Source: Nodularia sp034931045 (GTDB taxonomy: Bacteria > Cyanobacteriota > Cyanobacteriia > Cyanobacteriales > Nostocaceae). Taken from it: DNA of 64,000 bases. The stretch covers positions 1-64,000 of the forward strand of contig NZ_JAYGHH010000018.1 of NCBI RefSeq assembly GCF_034931045.1, given 5' to 3'. This document shows, piece by piece, positions 7,621 to 17,206 of the stretch (position 1 is its first letter; each line of letters starts with the position of its first letter). The position numbers were made by a program, and so were the translations under genes. Below the pieces are notes generated by a model that saw nothing but the letters and a program-made list of their open reading frames with translations, did no database searches and was not told the DNA's origin.

Positions 7621-8883
7621 TTGTCTAAACGCTATTTATTTACCTCCGAATCAGTTACCGAAGGTCATCCAGATAAAATTTGTGATCAGATTTCTGATAC
7701 CATTCTAGATGCCTTACTCACAGAAGACCCCAGCAGTCGTGTTGCGGCTGAAGTAGTAGTTAATACTGGTTTGGTACTAGTTACTGGTGAAATTACCAGC
7801 AAAACTAATGCGAATTACGTTAACATTGCTCGCCAGAAAATAGCCGAAATTGGCTATATAGATGCTGTGAATGGCTTTTCTGCGAGCAGCGCCAGTGTTC
7901 TCGTCGCTTTAGATGAGCAATCCCCTGATATAGCTCAGGGTGTGAATACTGCCCAAGAAACGCGTCAACAGAATAGTGATGAACTATTCGATGCTGTGGG
8001 TGCAGGTGATCAAGGTATAATGTTTGGCTTTGCCTGCAACGAGACACCAGAACTGATGCCCTTACCCATCAGCCTGGCTCATCGCTTGGCTCGCCGACTG
8101 GCAGCAGTGCGCAAAACAGGTAAACTGCCATACCTGCGCCCTGACGGTAAAACACAAGTAAGTGTGGCCTATGAAGACGGGTATCCAGTAGGGATTGATA
8201 CAATTCTGATTTCTACTCAGCATACAGAAAGTATCGGGGAAATCACTGATGAAGCAGCAATCCAAGCCAAGATTAAAGAAGACCTCTGGTCAGCAGTAGT
8301 GGAACCTGCTTTTGGTGACATTGATATTAAGCCAACTCAGAAAACACGTTTCTTGGTCAACCCCACTGGCAAATTTGTGATTGGCGGCCCTCAAGGAGAT
8401 TCTGGTCTGACAGGACGGAAAATTATTGTTGATACCTACGGTGGTTATTCCCGGCATGGCGGCGGCGCTTTTTCCGGTAAAGATCCCACAAAGGTAGACC
8501 GTTCTGCTGCTTATGCGGCTCGCTATATGGCCAAAAATATTGTCGCAGCTGGGTTGGCTGAAAAATGTGAGGTTCAGCTAAGTTATGCCATTGGTGTAGC
8601 GCGACCAGTGAGCATTTTTCTGGAAACTTTTGGCACTGGCAAACTGGATGATGAAACCTTGTTGGAATTAGTCAAAGACCAATTTGAACTCCGGCCAGCC
8701 GGGATTATCCATGCTTTCAATTTACGTAACTTACCAAGTGAACGAGGCGGACGTTTTTATCAGGACATCGCGGCTTACGGTCACTTTGGGCGGAATGATT
8801 TAGATTTGCCTTGGGAACGCACTGATAAGGTGGAATTGTTGAAACAACTAGTAACACAGTCACTTTCAGCAGCGATCGCTTAG
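7621..8883 (+). CDS. metK: S-adenosylmethionine synthetase
   Basis: 420 aa, the usual cyanobacterial length. It makes SAM from methionine and ATP. Seen: EGHPDKICDQISD (about 14-26) with the ATP-binding His, GAGDQGIMFGFA (127-138), the flexible-loop region, GGPQGDSGLTGRKIIVDTYGG, and GGGAFSGKDPTKVDRSAAY with the phosphate-binding Lys/Asp. It uses a rare TTG start, supported by a consensus Shine-Dalgarno and the family N-terminus. It stands alone, with long spacers on both sides. Confidence 0.98.
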   Translation: MSKRYLFTSESVTEGHPDKICDQISDTILDALLTEDPSSRVAAEVVVNTGLVLVTGEITSKTNANYVNIARQKIAEIGYIDAVNGFSASSASVLVALDEQSPDIAQGVNTAQETRQQNSDELFDAVGAGDQGIMFGFACNETPELMPLPISLAHRLARRLAAVRKTGKLPYLRPDGKTQVSVAYEDGYPVGIDTILISTQHTESIGEITDEAAIQAKIKEDLWSAVVEPAFGDIDIKPTQKTRFLVNPTGKFVIGGPQGDSGLTGRKIIVDTYGGYSRHGGGAFSGKDPTKVDRSAAYAARYMAKNIVAAGLAEKCEVQLSYAIGVARPVSIFLETFGTGKLDDETLLELVKDQFELRPAGIIHAFNLRNLPSERGGRFYQDIAAYGHFGRNDLDLPWERTDKVELLKQLVTQSLSAAIA

Positions 8884-8913
8884 AGTGTCAGCAGTCGTGA
8901 AAATTTAAGTATT

Positions 8914-8954
8914 AGGGGCAAAGGTAGGGAACCTATCCTCATCCTCTTGCCCCT
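8914..8954. terminator. long inverted repeat after metK
   Basis: Outer arms AGGGGCAA/TTGCCCCT form a perfect 8-bp stem, with an inner imperfect stem AGGTAGG/CCTATCCT, about 30 bp after the metK stop. There is no poly-U run, so efficiency is uncertain, but it is the only plausible transcript end for metK. Confidence 0.45.
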
Positions 8955-8964
8955 GATATAGCAA

Positions 8965-9003
8965 AGTGCTGAGTGCTGAGTGATGAGTGCTGAGTGCTGA
9001 GTA
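8965..9003. repeat. heptameric short tandem repeat (GTGCTGA type)
   Basis: About five copies of the GTGCTGA heptamer, one degenerate (GTGATGA), lie downstream of metK. Same family as 3557-3590 and 39857-39898. Confidence 0.9.
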
Positions 9004-9664
9004 GAAACCAAGTTACATCAAGGCTTTCAGTAATCAACAATGTCCTAACCTCCTTGATGGGTGCTATATTTTTCCATACAGACCAGTCAAAATGCTCAAA
9101 AAAAATAGCCAGGTAAAAATTTGAGTAATTTGGTAGTACAATTGACATTGACGAAGCTCAAGCCATAAGATTTTTTGCTTGAACTTTCCTGAACGCAGGA
9201 AATTAAAAGAAATTTTTCCATAAACCCTAAATAATGTGGATTTCCTCAGAATATTGTCATCATTAACCTGCGGTCAGCAATTCCGTGACTACATCTCTGG
9301 TTAATTAATTTCTAGTTCTACCTGACTCAACACATAACTGTTATAGTAGTGACGACGTTTGACTATTCAGGATTTTTTTGCTTATACTAAGTATCCTTGT
9401 AAACATTTATCTCAAAAAAATCAAATACTAATTTACTCGTGAGAATTATTTAGTACAAGTCGGCGTAAATAAACAGAACATTCAAAATCAATGAAAATCC
9501 TAGAAAATAAGACTGTTGACTTTTGACGAACGCCTTCTGGCACTAGTCAGTTCTTGTAAATTTTTATCAGAAAAGACATTGTTAAACGCTAATTATTCAT
9601 GAATGTGATCGTACAAACAAGACTGATGCGGTCATATTTTTGTGAAAGTAAGGAAGTTTGAGGA
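9004..9664. other. intergenic region upstream of the membrane histidine kinase
   Basis: About 660 bp, AT-rich, with no coding potential of its own; the short frames here run through the tandem repeat. It presumably carries the promoter of the downstream kinase gene. No recognisable RNA gene or operator was seen. Confidence 0.5.
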
Positions 9665-11389
9665 ATGCAAACTCAAAAACCAATCCCTGTTAACAGCAGT
9701 TCAGAAAGCAAACAAGTGCCAGTCGAAGAGCCTTCAAAAAATGACCTCCCAACTATAGAATTTCCTTCACGTGGGAAACTCAAAGCTAGTTCTTGGCGAA
9801 TACATCAAAAAATTGGCTATGGTTATTTTGTGGCCATTGGAATTGGTTTTTTCGGCTCACTGACTGGGTTAGTAATTGCCAATTACTACAGAGGAAGAGA
9901 AATCAGGCAATTTAATCAAGCTCAAGAGCAAAGACAATTACTCACAAATTATAAGGATGCTGTATTAGAAGCGCAATTGTATAGCTCGAATTTAGTTGCA
10001 GTCTTGGAAAATTCGCAACTATTGCCAAGTACAAAACAAAAATTTCTTCAGAGTGTTAACACAGCTAAAAGCTTAGAGCAAGATATTGGTAAATATATAG
10101 ACAGAAGACCTGGTACATTAGCCGTCAAAAGTGCTAATTTACAAATTTTATTACAAAATTATGGGATTAACTTACAGTTATATCTTGACGAAATAGATAC
10201 TGTTTTACAAAAAATTGACCCTGAGCAAGTACAACCAGAACAAACTGAAATTGCACGAGAGCAGTTACTAGGTATTATGCGTGGTGAAACAGCTATGCAG
10301 CTAGAGCAACTCTCGCAAAGATTAAGCAATATCCTCAAAATTGCCGAAACTCAAGAAAAATATCGGCAACAAGATGTAGAGCAAGCCAAACAAGTTGAGA
10401 GATTTATTGTCATCATGAGTATGCTGGTATCAGTGGCCATTGCTGCCATTGTAGCTTGGCGTACTAGTCGCGCGATCGCTGAACCAGTAATTATTGTCAC
10501 TCAAGTAGCTGAACAAGTAGCCAGAAAATCGAATTTTGATTTACGCGCTCCCGTCACCACTGAAGATGAAATTGGCTTATTAGCTAAATCCCTAAATCGA
10601 TTGATTGAGCGTGTATCTGAGCGAACAAAAGAACTAGAACAAGCGAAAGAATTAGCCGAAGCTGCTAGTAAAGCCAAAAGCATATTTTTAGCCAACGTCA
10701 GCCACGAATTACGCACGCCCTTAAATGCCGTAATTGGTTTAAGTCAACTGTTGCAAGACGATGCTACGGATTTAGAGTTATCGGGAGATTTTATCACAGA
10801 CCTAGAAACAATCAACTCTGCTGGTAGACACCTGCTGGAACTGATTAATGATATTCTCGATTTGTCAAAAATTGAAGCGGGGAAAATGACTCTCTACCCA
10901 GAGACATTTGAGATTGCGACACTGATTAATAATGTGGTTCTGACCGTCAAACCTGCTATAGACAAAAATAATAATATCCTGGAAGTGTATTGTGATCAGC
11001 AACTGGGTACAATGTATGCAGATCAAACTAGGATGCGGCAGGTATTATTAAATTTACTCAGTAATGCTGCTAAGTTTACCAGCAATGGCAAGGTTACTTT
11101 AACAGTCAAGAGTGATAACACAGACTTACTATCAAAGACTCCTTTGGGTGTGATTACTTTCAGTGTGGCTGACACGGGTATTGGAATGACTCATAGTCAA
11201 CAGGAACAATTATTTAAACCTTTTACACAAGGAGATACATCAACTACAAAGCGGTATGGTGGTACGGGATTGGGTTTAGCAATTAGCCGTCACTTCTGCG
11301 AGTTGATGGGGGGTGAAGTTATTGTCACAAGTCACCCTGGGGTTGGGTCTACTTTCACTGTTCACTTACCATTGACTATCCAAAATTAG
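9665..11389 (+). CDS. membrane sensor histidine kinase (HAMP-HisKA-HATPase)
   Basis: 574 aa. Seen: a cytoplasmic N-terminal tail; TM1 at about 52-72 (YFVAIGIGFFGSLTGLVIANYY); a helical extracytoplasmic sensor of about 170 aa rich in Gln, Leu and Glu, like four-helix-bundle/CHASE3-type sensors; TM2 at about 247-266; HAMP at about 267-320; and HisKA with the phospho-accepting His347 in ANVSHELRTPLNAVIG. The ATPase domain has an N-box (LLNLLSNAAKF), G1 (VADTGIGM), F-box (FKPFTQGD) and G2 (GGTGLGLAI). It would autophosphorylate and pass phosphate to a response regulator, but none is adjacent, so partner and signal are unknown. It is flanked by long spacers and appears monocistronic. Confidence 0.93.
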   Translation: MQTQKPIPVNSSSESKQVPVEEPSKNDLPTIEFPSRGKLKASSWRIHQKIGYGYFVAIGIGFFGSLTGLVIANYYRGREIRQFNQAQEQRQLLTNYKDAVLEAQLYSSNLVAVLENSQLLPSTKQKFLQSVNTAKSLEQDIGKYIDRRPGTLAVKSANLQILLQNYGINLQLYLDEIDTVLQKIDPEQVQPEQTEIAREQLLGIMRGETAMQLEQLSQRLSNILKIAETQEKYRQQDVEQAKQVERFIVIMSMLVSVAIAAIVAWRTSRAIAEPVIIVTQVAEQVARKSNFDLRAPVTTEDEIGLLAKSLNRLIERVSERTKELEQAKELAEAASKAKSIFLANVSHELRTPLNAVIGLSQLLQDDATDLELSGDFITDLETINSAGRHLLELINDILDLSKIEAGKMTLYPETFEIATLINNVVLTVKPAIDKNNNILEVYCDQQLGTMYADQTRMRQVLLNLLSNAAKFTSNGKVTLTVKSDNTDLLSKTPLGVITFSVADTGIGMTHSQQEQLFKPFTQGDTSTTKRYGGTGLGLAISRHFCELMGGEVIVTSHPGVGSTFTVHLPLTIQN

Positions 11390-11619
11390 TGGTTTATGGG
11401 TTCAAACCGAATGAATCACCTCTCTAGTGCAGCACGGCTTAAATAGGCAAACCATCAGAAATCAATGAAAAGTCCATAGTATAGATTCATATTTTTGATT
11501 TTTGACTTCCGCCCTGCGGTACTAGTAGTCTATCAAATTAATTTTGACGTGTTGCCAGCTGAATACCTATCGATATACTCTGCTAATATGCAAGTGGTCG
11601 ATGATCTACCCACACCGCT

Positions 11620-13944
11620 ATGACAACAACTATTGATTTTCTCAGCCATCTTAACCCCAGCCAACGTCAAGCTGTCGAACATTACTGCGGCCCTTTGTTA
11701 GTTGTTGCTGGTGCAGGTTCGGGTAAAACACGAGCGTTAACTTATCGTATCGCTAATCTGATTCTCAAACACGGTGTAGATCCTGAGCATATCCTGGCCG
11801 TTACCTTCACGAACAAAGCTGCACGGGAGATGAAGGAACGGATTCAAAAAATATTTGCTGATGACTTGGCTATGAAACAACATGGCCAAAAATTTGATTT
11901 ATTAACAGAATACCAACAAATGCAATTGCGATCGCAAGTCTATAAAGATAGAATTAAAGACTTGTGGTGTGGAACTTTTCACAGTTTATTTTCCCGGCTT
12001 CTCCGTTCTGATATCGAAAAATACCAAGACGAAAAAGGCAGACGTTGGACTCGCAATTTCTCAATTTTTGATGAATCCGATGTCATGAGTCTGATGAAAG
12101 AAATTATTCAGAAACAGCTAAATTTAGACGATAGAACATTTAATGCTCGTTCTGTGCGCTACGCCATCAGTAACGCGAAAAACCAAGGTTTTTCACCCCA
12201 GGAGTTTGAGCGGGAACAGCCGAATTATCGGGGAAGGGTAATCGCCCAAGTTTACAATTGCTATCAAGAAAAGTTAGCAGAAAATAACGCTCTCGATTTT
12301 GATGATTTAATTCTAGTACCTACAAGATTATTTCAGCAAAACGAGCAAGTTCTAGATTATTGGCATCGCAAGTTTGGCCATATCCTGGTAGATGAATATC
12401 AAGATACTAACCGGACTCAATATGATTTGATTCAGCTGTTGGTGACTAATGGCGAAGACAGCAAGAGTGCTTGGGAATGGAAAAATCGCTCAGTTTTTGT
12501 GGTGGGTGATGCAGATCAGTCTATTTACAGTTTTAGAATGGCTGACTTTACCATATTGTTGGAATTTCAACAAGAGTTTGGCGATGGTTTAGCTGATGAT
12601 GATACCCGCTCGATGGTGAAGTTAGAAGAAAATTATCGCTCTTGTGAGAATATTCTGCAAGCGGCTAACGAATTAATTGAAAATAACACTCAACGCATTG
12701 ATAAAGTCCTCAAGCCGACGAGGGGAAGCGGTGAGCTGATTTATTGTCATAAAGCCGATAATGAAATGGAAGAAGCCGAGTTTGTCATTGGGCAAATTCG
12801 CACCTTAGAACAACAAAATCCGGAGTTAGATTGGGGTAGTTTTGCTATACTTTATCGGACAAACGCCCAATCACGACCTTTTGAAGAATTGTTAATGAGG
12901 AATCAAATTCCTTATACAGTGGTAGGAGGAATGAAGTTTTATGATCGCAAAGAAATTAAAGATGTCATAGCTTATTTAAGAGTGATCGCGAATCCTGCTG
13001 ATAGAGTCAGTTTACTCCGAGTTATCAATACTCCCCGGCGTGGTATTGGTAAAGCCACTATTGAAAGCTTAGTTAACGCCTCCAATGAATTAGGGACGAC
13101 CCTGTGGGAAATTCTCAGTGATGAAACATCTGTTAATACATTAGCTGGGCGTTCGGCTAAAGCTGTGAATAACTTTGCCAAAATGATCAACCACTGCAAA
13201 GAACAAGCCGCAACGCTTCCAGTTTCCGAACTTTTGAAAGAACTTCTAGACGAGTCTGGTTATATTAAAGACTTGCACAACCAAGGTACAGATGAAGCCG
13301 AAAATAGAATCGAAAACGTCCAAGAACTTTACAACGCCGTATCACAATTTCAAGAAGAAAATGAAGATGTTTCTTTGACAGATTTTCTACAAAGCAGCGC
13401 CCTGAGTTCTGATTTCGATAACTTAAAGGAAGGACAAAAAGAAGTAACTTTGATGACTTTGCACGCTTCCAAAGGTCTGGAATTTCCCGTAGTCTTTTTG
13501 GTAGGGTTAGAACAGGGACTATTTCCTAGTAACCGTTCCATAGACGATCCAAAATCTTTAGAGGAAGAACGCCGGCTGTGTTATGTGGGGATCACTCGCG
13601 CCCAGGAACGGTTATATTTATCACACGCCCGTGAACGTCGCTTATATGGTTCTCGTGAACCGGCGATGCGATCGCAATTTCTGGACGAATTACCCGAAGA
13701 ACTATTAAATACGCGTAATAAAGGCCGTCATACACAGACCAAAACTGCTGCTAAAGCTGGCGGTAAGCCTTATACACCCCACAATTGGCAAGTAGGCGAT
13801 CGCGTCTTACATAAATCCTTTGGCATTGGTGAAATTACGCACGTTTTCGGTGAAGCAAATAAGGTGTCTGTGGCGGTGAAATTTGCCAGTTTGGGACAGA
13901 AAATTGTTGACCCCAGAATAGCGCAGTTGCAAAGAGTGGATTAA
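11620..13944 (+). CDS. pcrA: ATP-dependent DNA helicase, PcrA/UvrD family
   Basis: 774 aa, the usual cyanobacterial PcrA length. Superfamily 1A 3'-5' helicase for nucleotide-excision and mismatch repair, replication restart and removal of bound proteins. Seen: Q-motif (LNPSQRQAV), Walker A GAGSGKTRA (31-39), motif Ia (AVTFTNKAAREMKERI), motif II DEYQDTN, motif III (GDADQSIYSFR), motif IV (ENYRS), motif V (TLHASKGLEFPVVFLVGLEQGLFP) and motif VI (EERRLCYVGITRAQERL). The C-terminal Tudor-like RNA-polymerase-binding segment WQVGDRVLHKSFGIGEI is present. ATG 11620 starts close to the first motif. Confidence 0.96.
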   Translation: MTTTIDFLSHLNPSQRQAVEHYCGPLLVVAGAGSGKTRALTYRIANLILKHGVDPEHILAVTFTNKAAREMKERIQKIFADDLAMKQHGQKFDLLTEYQQMQLRSQVYKDRIKDLWCGTFHSLFSRLLRSDIEKYQDEKGRRWTRNFSIFDESDVMSLMKEIIQKQLNLDDRTFNARSVRYAISNAKNQGFSPQEFEREQPNYRGRVIAQVYNCYQEKLAENNALDFDDLILVPTRLFQQNEQVLDYWHRKFGHILVDEYQDTNRTQYDLIQLLVTNGEDSKSAWEWKNRSVFVVGDADQSIYSFRMADFTILLEFQQEFGDGLADDDTRSMVKLEENYRSCENILQAANELIENNTQRIDKVLKPTRGSGELIYCHKADNEMEEAEFVIGQIRTLEQQNPELDWGSFAILYRTNAQSRPFEELLMRNQIPYTVVGGMKFYDRKEIKDVIAYLRVIANPADRVSLLRVINTPRRGIGKATIESLVNASNELGTTLWEILSDETSVNTLAGRSAKAVNNFAKMINHCKEQAATLPVSELLKELLDESGYIKDLHNQGTDEAENRIENVQELYNAVSQFQEENEDVSLTDFLQSSALSSDFDNLKEGQKEVTLMTLHASKGLEFPVVFLVGLEQGLFPSNRSIDDPKSLEEERRLCYVGITRAQERLYLSHARERRLYGSREPAMRSQFLDELPEELLNTRNKGRHTQTKTAAKAGGKPYTPHNWQVGDRVLHKSFGIGEITHVFGEANKVSVAVKFASLGQKIVDPRIAQLQRVD

Positions 13945-14103
13945 TATTTTTGTTATCTATAAAAATTCTATTTCTTCAAAGTGTTCAACAGTGGGAAATG
14001 GCTGATATGAATCTTGTATTAAAAGCTATTTTATTAAAAAGCTTATGTGAGACATAGCTTGTTTCAGAACTCATATTTTTCTGAGTCTACCAATCCCACG
14101 GTT

Positions 14104-15060
14104 TTATTTAGCACTATCTTTATGTTTTAGTTCCAGAAAATCTTTAGTTACTCTAACTATAGAATCTCCATTTATATAATTTGAAGTATAATTGGGCGTT
14201 AATGTTAGATTATCACCCGATTCTAGTACTAAAATAACCCGAAAAAAGTATTCATCTATGCTAGTATCAATCCGTTCAAGCTTAACATCAGTAATTTCGT
14301 TCAAAGAATATTGAAAAACTGTTTTTCCTAACGTTCCAAACCACCTGTAACGACTAAATTTTACAGTATTTGTTTCTTTATCAAAATTACAAGTGATAAA
14401 TAAACCTGGTGACGCTACTAGCAACGTTAATATTCCACAAAATACAGCAATGATAAAGTAAATGTAACCAACTAAGCTATCATCAAGTTGAACTGCTAAA
14501 TTATTCTCTAGAGGATTTCTCAAAAAATTATTAATTATTAATACTATTGATTGCAATTTTTCAAGTTTGAATTTTGGGTATTTTACGCGTGTAAAAGGAA
14601 TAGTATCTGTATTATTCAATAGCAAAATATCATATACATAATTAGGTTTAATAGGTTTAGCCTGACTATCAGTTTCAATTGTAGTTTCCAATTTAGCCTC
14701 TAGTAACTCAGAAAGTATTATTTGACTTTTTTCTTGACCAAACCAATCATTGTTTGTTAATTTACATCCGACTGTTAGAGTATTTTGTGTTGTACTTAAA
14801 TTATTATTTGAAATAGCTATATTGTTTGTAGAACGATTACAAACAAGTTGTGTAATAGGTGCAAACATCAAAGTACTAAATAAAAAGTAAACTATAAACT
14901 GACTCAAAAGTAGTCCCATACCTAGAAATACTTTTGGTCGAATATGAAAAGTAAGTTTAGTTGATGTTTTGTCGGAAAATTTTAGAGGATTAGCTAGAAT
15001 AAAATAACCTCCTGTTCCTAAATTAATTAGCAACAGGATAGCTTTTAATAAAAAATTCAT
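14104..15060 (-). CDS. conserved membrane protein of unknown function
   Basis: 318 aa; family not recognised. Seen: hydrophobic segments at about 4-24 and 45-70 (FLGMGLLLSQFIVYFLFSTLMF), a soluble Asn/Thr-rich middle of about 130 aa, a third membrane segment near 200-225 (YIYFIIAVFCGILTLLVASPGLFI), then a C-terminal beta-rich tail (TNTVKFSRYRWFGTLGKTVFQYSL, DVKLERIDT) reminiscent of bacterial PH-like domains after membrane helices. AT-rich. It sits alone between pcrA and a metallophosphoesterase, both transcribed away from it or separated by repeats. Confidence 0.75.
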   Translation of the reverse strand: MNFLLKAILLLINLGTGGYFILANPLKFSDKTSTKLTFHIRPKVFLGMGLLLSQFIVYFLFSTLMFAPITQLVCNRSTNNIAISNNNLSTTQNTLTVGCKLTNNDWFGQEKSQIILSELLEAKLETTIETDSQAKPIKPNYVYDILLLNNTDTIPFTRVKYPKFKLEKLQSIVLIINNFLRNPLENNLAVQLDDSLVGYIYFIIAVFCGILTLLVASPGLFITCNFDKETNTVKFSRYRWFGTLGKTVFQYSLNEITDVKLERIDTSIDEYFFRVILVLESGDNLTLTPNYTSNYINGDSIVRVTKDFLELKHKDSAK

Positions 15061-15165
15061 TTTCTCTGTAGCTCCAAAACTGCTTTAGCTGATAGAAATA
15101 TTACACATTTACCAATTAGGTTACACATCAAGGATACAGCACATTTCATCACAGGAGGTACACAA

Positions 15166-15187
15166 GGGCGGGCAAGATGCCCACCCC
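15166..15187. repeat. GC-rich dispersed palindrome
   Basis: GGGCGGGCA-AGA-TGCCCACCC, an inverted repeat in the spacer between the metallophosphoesterase stop and the start of the membrane-protein gene. Same type as 1575-1596, with a weaker relative at 27612-27630. Confidence 0.7.
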
Positions 15188-15258
15188 ACAAGATTTATAA
15201 TATTAAGGTGTGTACTTCATTTACTTACAAAGTGTTGAGATTTTCTCTCAATTAGGTA

Positions 15259-16173
15259 TTAAGTAGATTTTAACTTAATCACACCATAATCAAAAACCCG
15301 TTTATCAGTACCCATAGCACTCACTTCAATTCTATCTGGATAAACGTCATAGGCAGCAAAAGCCAACCTGTCAGCAGAATGTTGTGTCCACTTAGAACGC
15401 CCTACAGGACGAACACCTGCACCACTTCCAGTAGTTAAATAAGTTGTGCCATCAATATTCCCAGTGCGCTCATAATGGTGGTCGTGACCATTGATGTAAA
15501 GTTGCACATTGTACTTTTTAAATAAAGGCGTGAAACGTTTAATCAGTGTTTGACTAACTCCATAATGACCTGATGAATAAAAGGGATTATGCCCAAATAC
15601 CACTTTCCAAGGTGCATCACTGCGGCTTAATTCTTGCTCTAACCAAACTACTTGATTTTCCCAATCAGCATTACGATTAGTATCTAAAGCAAAAAACTGT
15701 ACAGCATCACGGCGAAATGTGTAATAACGCCCCTTCATATTAAAGCCGGGATATTTGATTTGTGGATCACCGTTCTCGGTGCGAATATCATGATTACCTA
15801 AACAAGCATGAAATTTTACGCCCTGAGATAATAATTCTTTGTAGGGACGCTCAAAAACTGCACCGATTTTTTCAATTTCGCCATTGTTGTAAATGTTGTC
15901 TCCAGCTAAAACCACTAAATCATAAGGCTTTTTCCGGTAATAATAATTCATCGCCCCAGCTACGGCATATTGACCTCTAGCACCAGTTCCTGTGTCTGCA
16001 ACCGAACTAAAACGCAATAGTAATTTTTTTTGGGGTGGGGTGGCGGCGATAACTGCTGTATTTGCAATATTAGCAATTTGATTATTTTGACGAGCTAACT
16101 TCCAGCCTACAAGTCCTGTTCCAATAGTGCCAAGACTGCCTAAAAATAAGAATTGACGGCGTTTAAGGTTCAT
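15259..16173 (-). CDS. Tat-exported metallophosphoesterase (acid phosphatase-like)
   Basis: 304 aa. Seen: a twin-arginine signal (MNLKRRQFLFLGSLG) with a hydrophobic core to about residue 24, so it is exported folded. Calcineurin-like motifs follow in order: Asp60 in SVADTG, GDNIY (91-95), GNHD (126-129), GHNPFYSSGH (194-203) and GHDHHYER (229-236). This order matches tartrate-resistant (type 5) acid phosphatase-like proteins with a two-metal centre. Likely a periplasmic phosphomonoesterase or phosphodiesterase; the substrate is unknown. No Pho-box was recognised upstream. Confidence 0.88.
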   Translation of the reverse strand: MNLKRRQFLFLGSLGTIGTGLVGWKLARQNNQIANIANTAVIAATPPQKKLLLRFSSVADTGTGARGQYAVAGAMNYYYRKKPYDLVVLAGDNIYNNGEIEKIGAVFERPYKELLSQGVKFHACLGNHDIRTENGDPQIKYPGFNMKGRYYTFRRDAVQFFALDTNRNADWENQVVWLEQELSRSDAPWKVVFGHNPFYSSGHYGVSQTLIKRFTPLFKKYNVQLYINGHDHHYERTGNIDGTTYLTTGSGAGVRPVGRSKWTQHSADRLAFAAYDVYPDRIEVSAMGTDKRVFDYGVIKLKST

Positions 16174-16300
16174 AAACTTACCAAACTCAATATTTAGTCA
16201 GTTTAGCAGCACTTTTTTGGTGATACATTAAGGCAAACAGGCCGCAGCATTAATAATGCCAGTTATTTGTCTTTGAGTCGCTGCTTTTGGGAAAAGTTCC

Positions 16301-17188
16301 ATGTCACAAGACAATCAAAATTCACAACCTGATTCTTCGCCCCAACTACCTATTTGGAAGGTTAAAATCATCCAAATTCTCAGGGGGACGATGGGAATTT
16401 TAGAAACGGCGGTAGTCAAACTGGAAACTTCACCCCCACCAGGGACTAAAGAAGCACCTAGTTTTTGGCAAGGTCTGGAAACACAATGGAATCGATTTTT
16501 AAGACAAGTCCGCTTGTTTCTACCATCAAATGTGTCTAATAACTTGTCAGATACAGTGTTGACGGGAATTTTAGCGGTAATTACTGTGGCGGTAGTTTGG
16601 TCAACTGCGACTGTTTTGACTCAGAAGCCGACTGAAGTGGCTACAGTTCCACCAGTTGAGGAAGTTCCAGCACCGACACCGATAATAACTATTCCACCAG
16701 AGTTAACGGCACCAGAACCAACGCCGGAACCTGTCCCAGAAGCAATTCCGGAACCTGAACCGGAACCAACACCAGAAGCAATTCCGGAACCTGTTCCAGA
16801 ACCAACGCCGATCATAAAATTGACACCAGAAGAATCTTTGATTGCAGCTATTGAAAATCAAGTAGCCGAAATAAGCGATGGGCGTTCGCGTAGCGTGTCC
16901 GCAGGACTCAGCCCCGCCTTTGGCGATCGCTTTGCCTCTGGTCTGATACAGTCAATACAAGCTAACTTCCGTACCAGTAATTTGACTGTCAAAATTAATG
17001 ATGATTGGTACACTCTCCCCGCATCTGAACAAAAGCAACTAGCGGCGGAAGTATTACAACGCGCTCAAGAACTTGATTTTACTCATTTAGAAATTCTCGA
17101 CTCCCAAGATAAGCTGATAGCCCGTAACCCAGTTGTTGGTAATGAGATGATTATTTTTCAACAGTACAGAAACCAAACATCAAATTAG
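16301..17188 (+). CDS. single-pass membrane protein with Pro/Glu-rich spacer
   Basis: 295 aa, unknown function. Seen: a cytoplasmic N-terminus (about 1-85), one TM helix (about 88-108, TGILAVITVAVVWSTATVL), a PEP/EPTPEP-rich rigid spacer (about 118-176), then a C-terminal globular domain of about 115 aa (SLIAAIENQVAEI to MIIFQQYRNQ). Inside that domain, about residues 194-211 (GRSRSVSAGLSPAFGDRFAS) are encoded by a dispersed cyanobacterial repeat (GGCGTTCGCGTAGCG plus a HIP1 site) carried in frame. The spacer would suit a wall- or periplasm-spanning protein. It ends 18 bp before the DUF389 gene and is probably cotranscribed with it. Confidence 0.8.
   Translation: MSQDNQNSQPDSSPQLPIWKVKIIQILRGTMGILETAVVKLETSPPPGTKEAPSFWQGLETQWNRFLRQVRLFLPSNVSNNLSDTVLTGILAVITVAVVWSTATVLTQKPTEVATVPPVEEVPAPTPIITIPPELTAPEPTPEPVPEAIPEPEPEPTPEAIPEPVPEPTPIIKLTPEESLIAAIENQVAEISDGRSRSVSAGLSPAFGDRFASGLIQSIQANFRTSNLTVKINDDWYTLPASEQKQLAAEVLQRAQELDFTHLEILDSQDKLIARNPVVGNEMIIFQQYRNQTSN
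16877..16930. repeat. dispersed TTCGCGTAGCG repeat inside a coding region
   Basis: GGGCGTTCGCGTAGCGTGTC, then CGCAGG and GCCTTTGGCGATCGC. Related copies are intergenic at about 5984, 23781 and 43006; this one keeps the reading frame of its host gene. Confidence 0.75.
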
Positions 17189-17206
17189 CACAATTAGGAC
17201 TTTGAT

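Noticed and set aside
8939..9148. 69-codon minus-strand frame near metK
   Set aside because: Its C-terminal part (SSLSTQHSSLSTQH) is a translation of the heptamer repeat.
16621..16815. Gly/Ser-rich minus-strand frame
   Set aside because: Antisense shadow of the PEP-rich spacer in the 16301-17188 gene.
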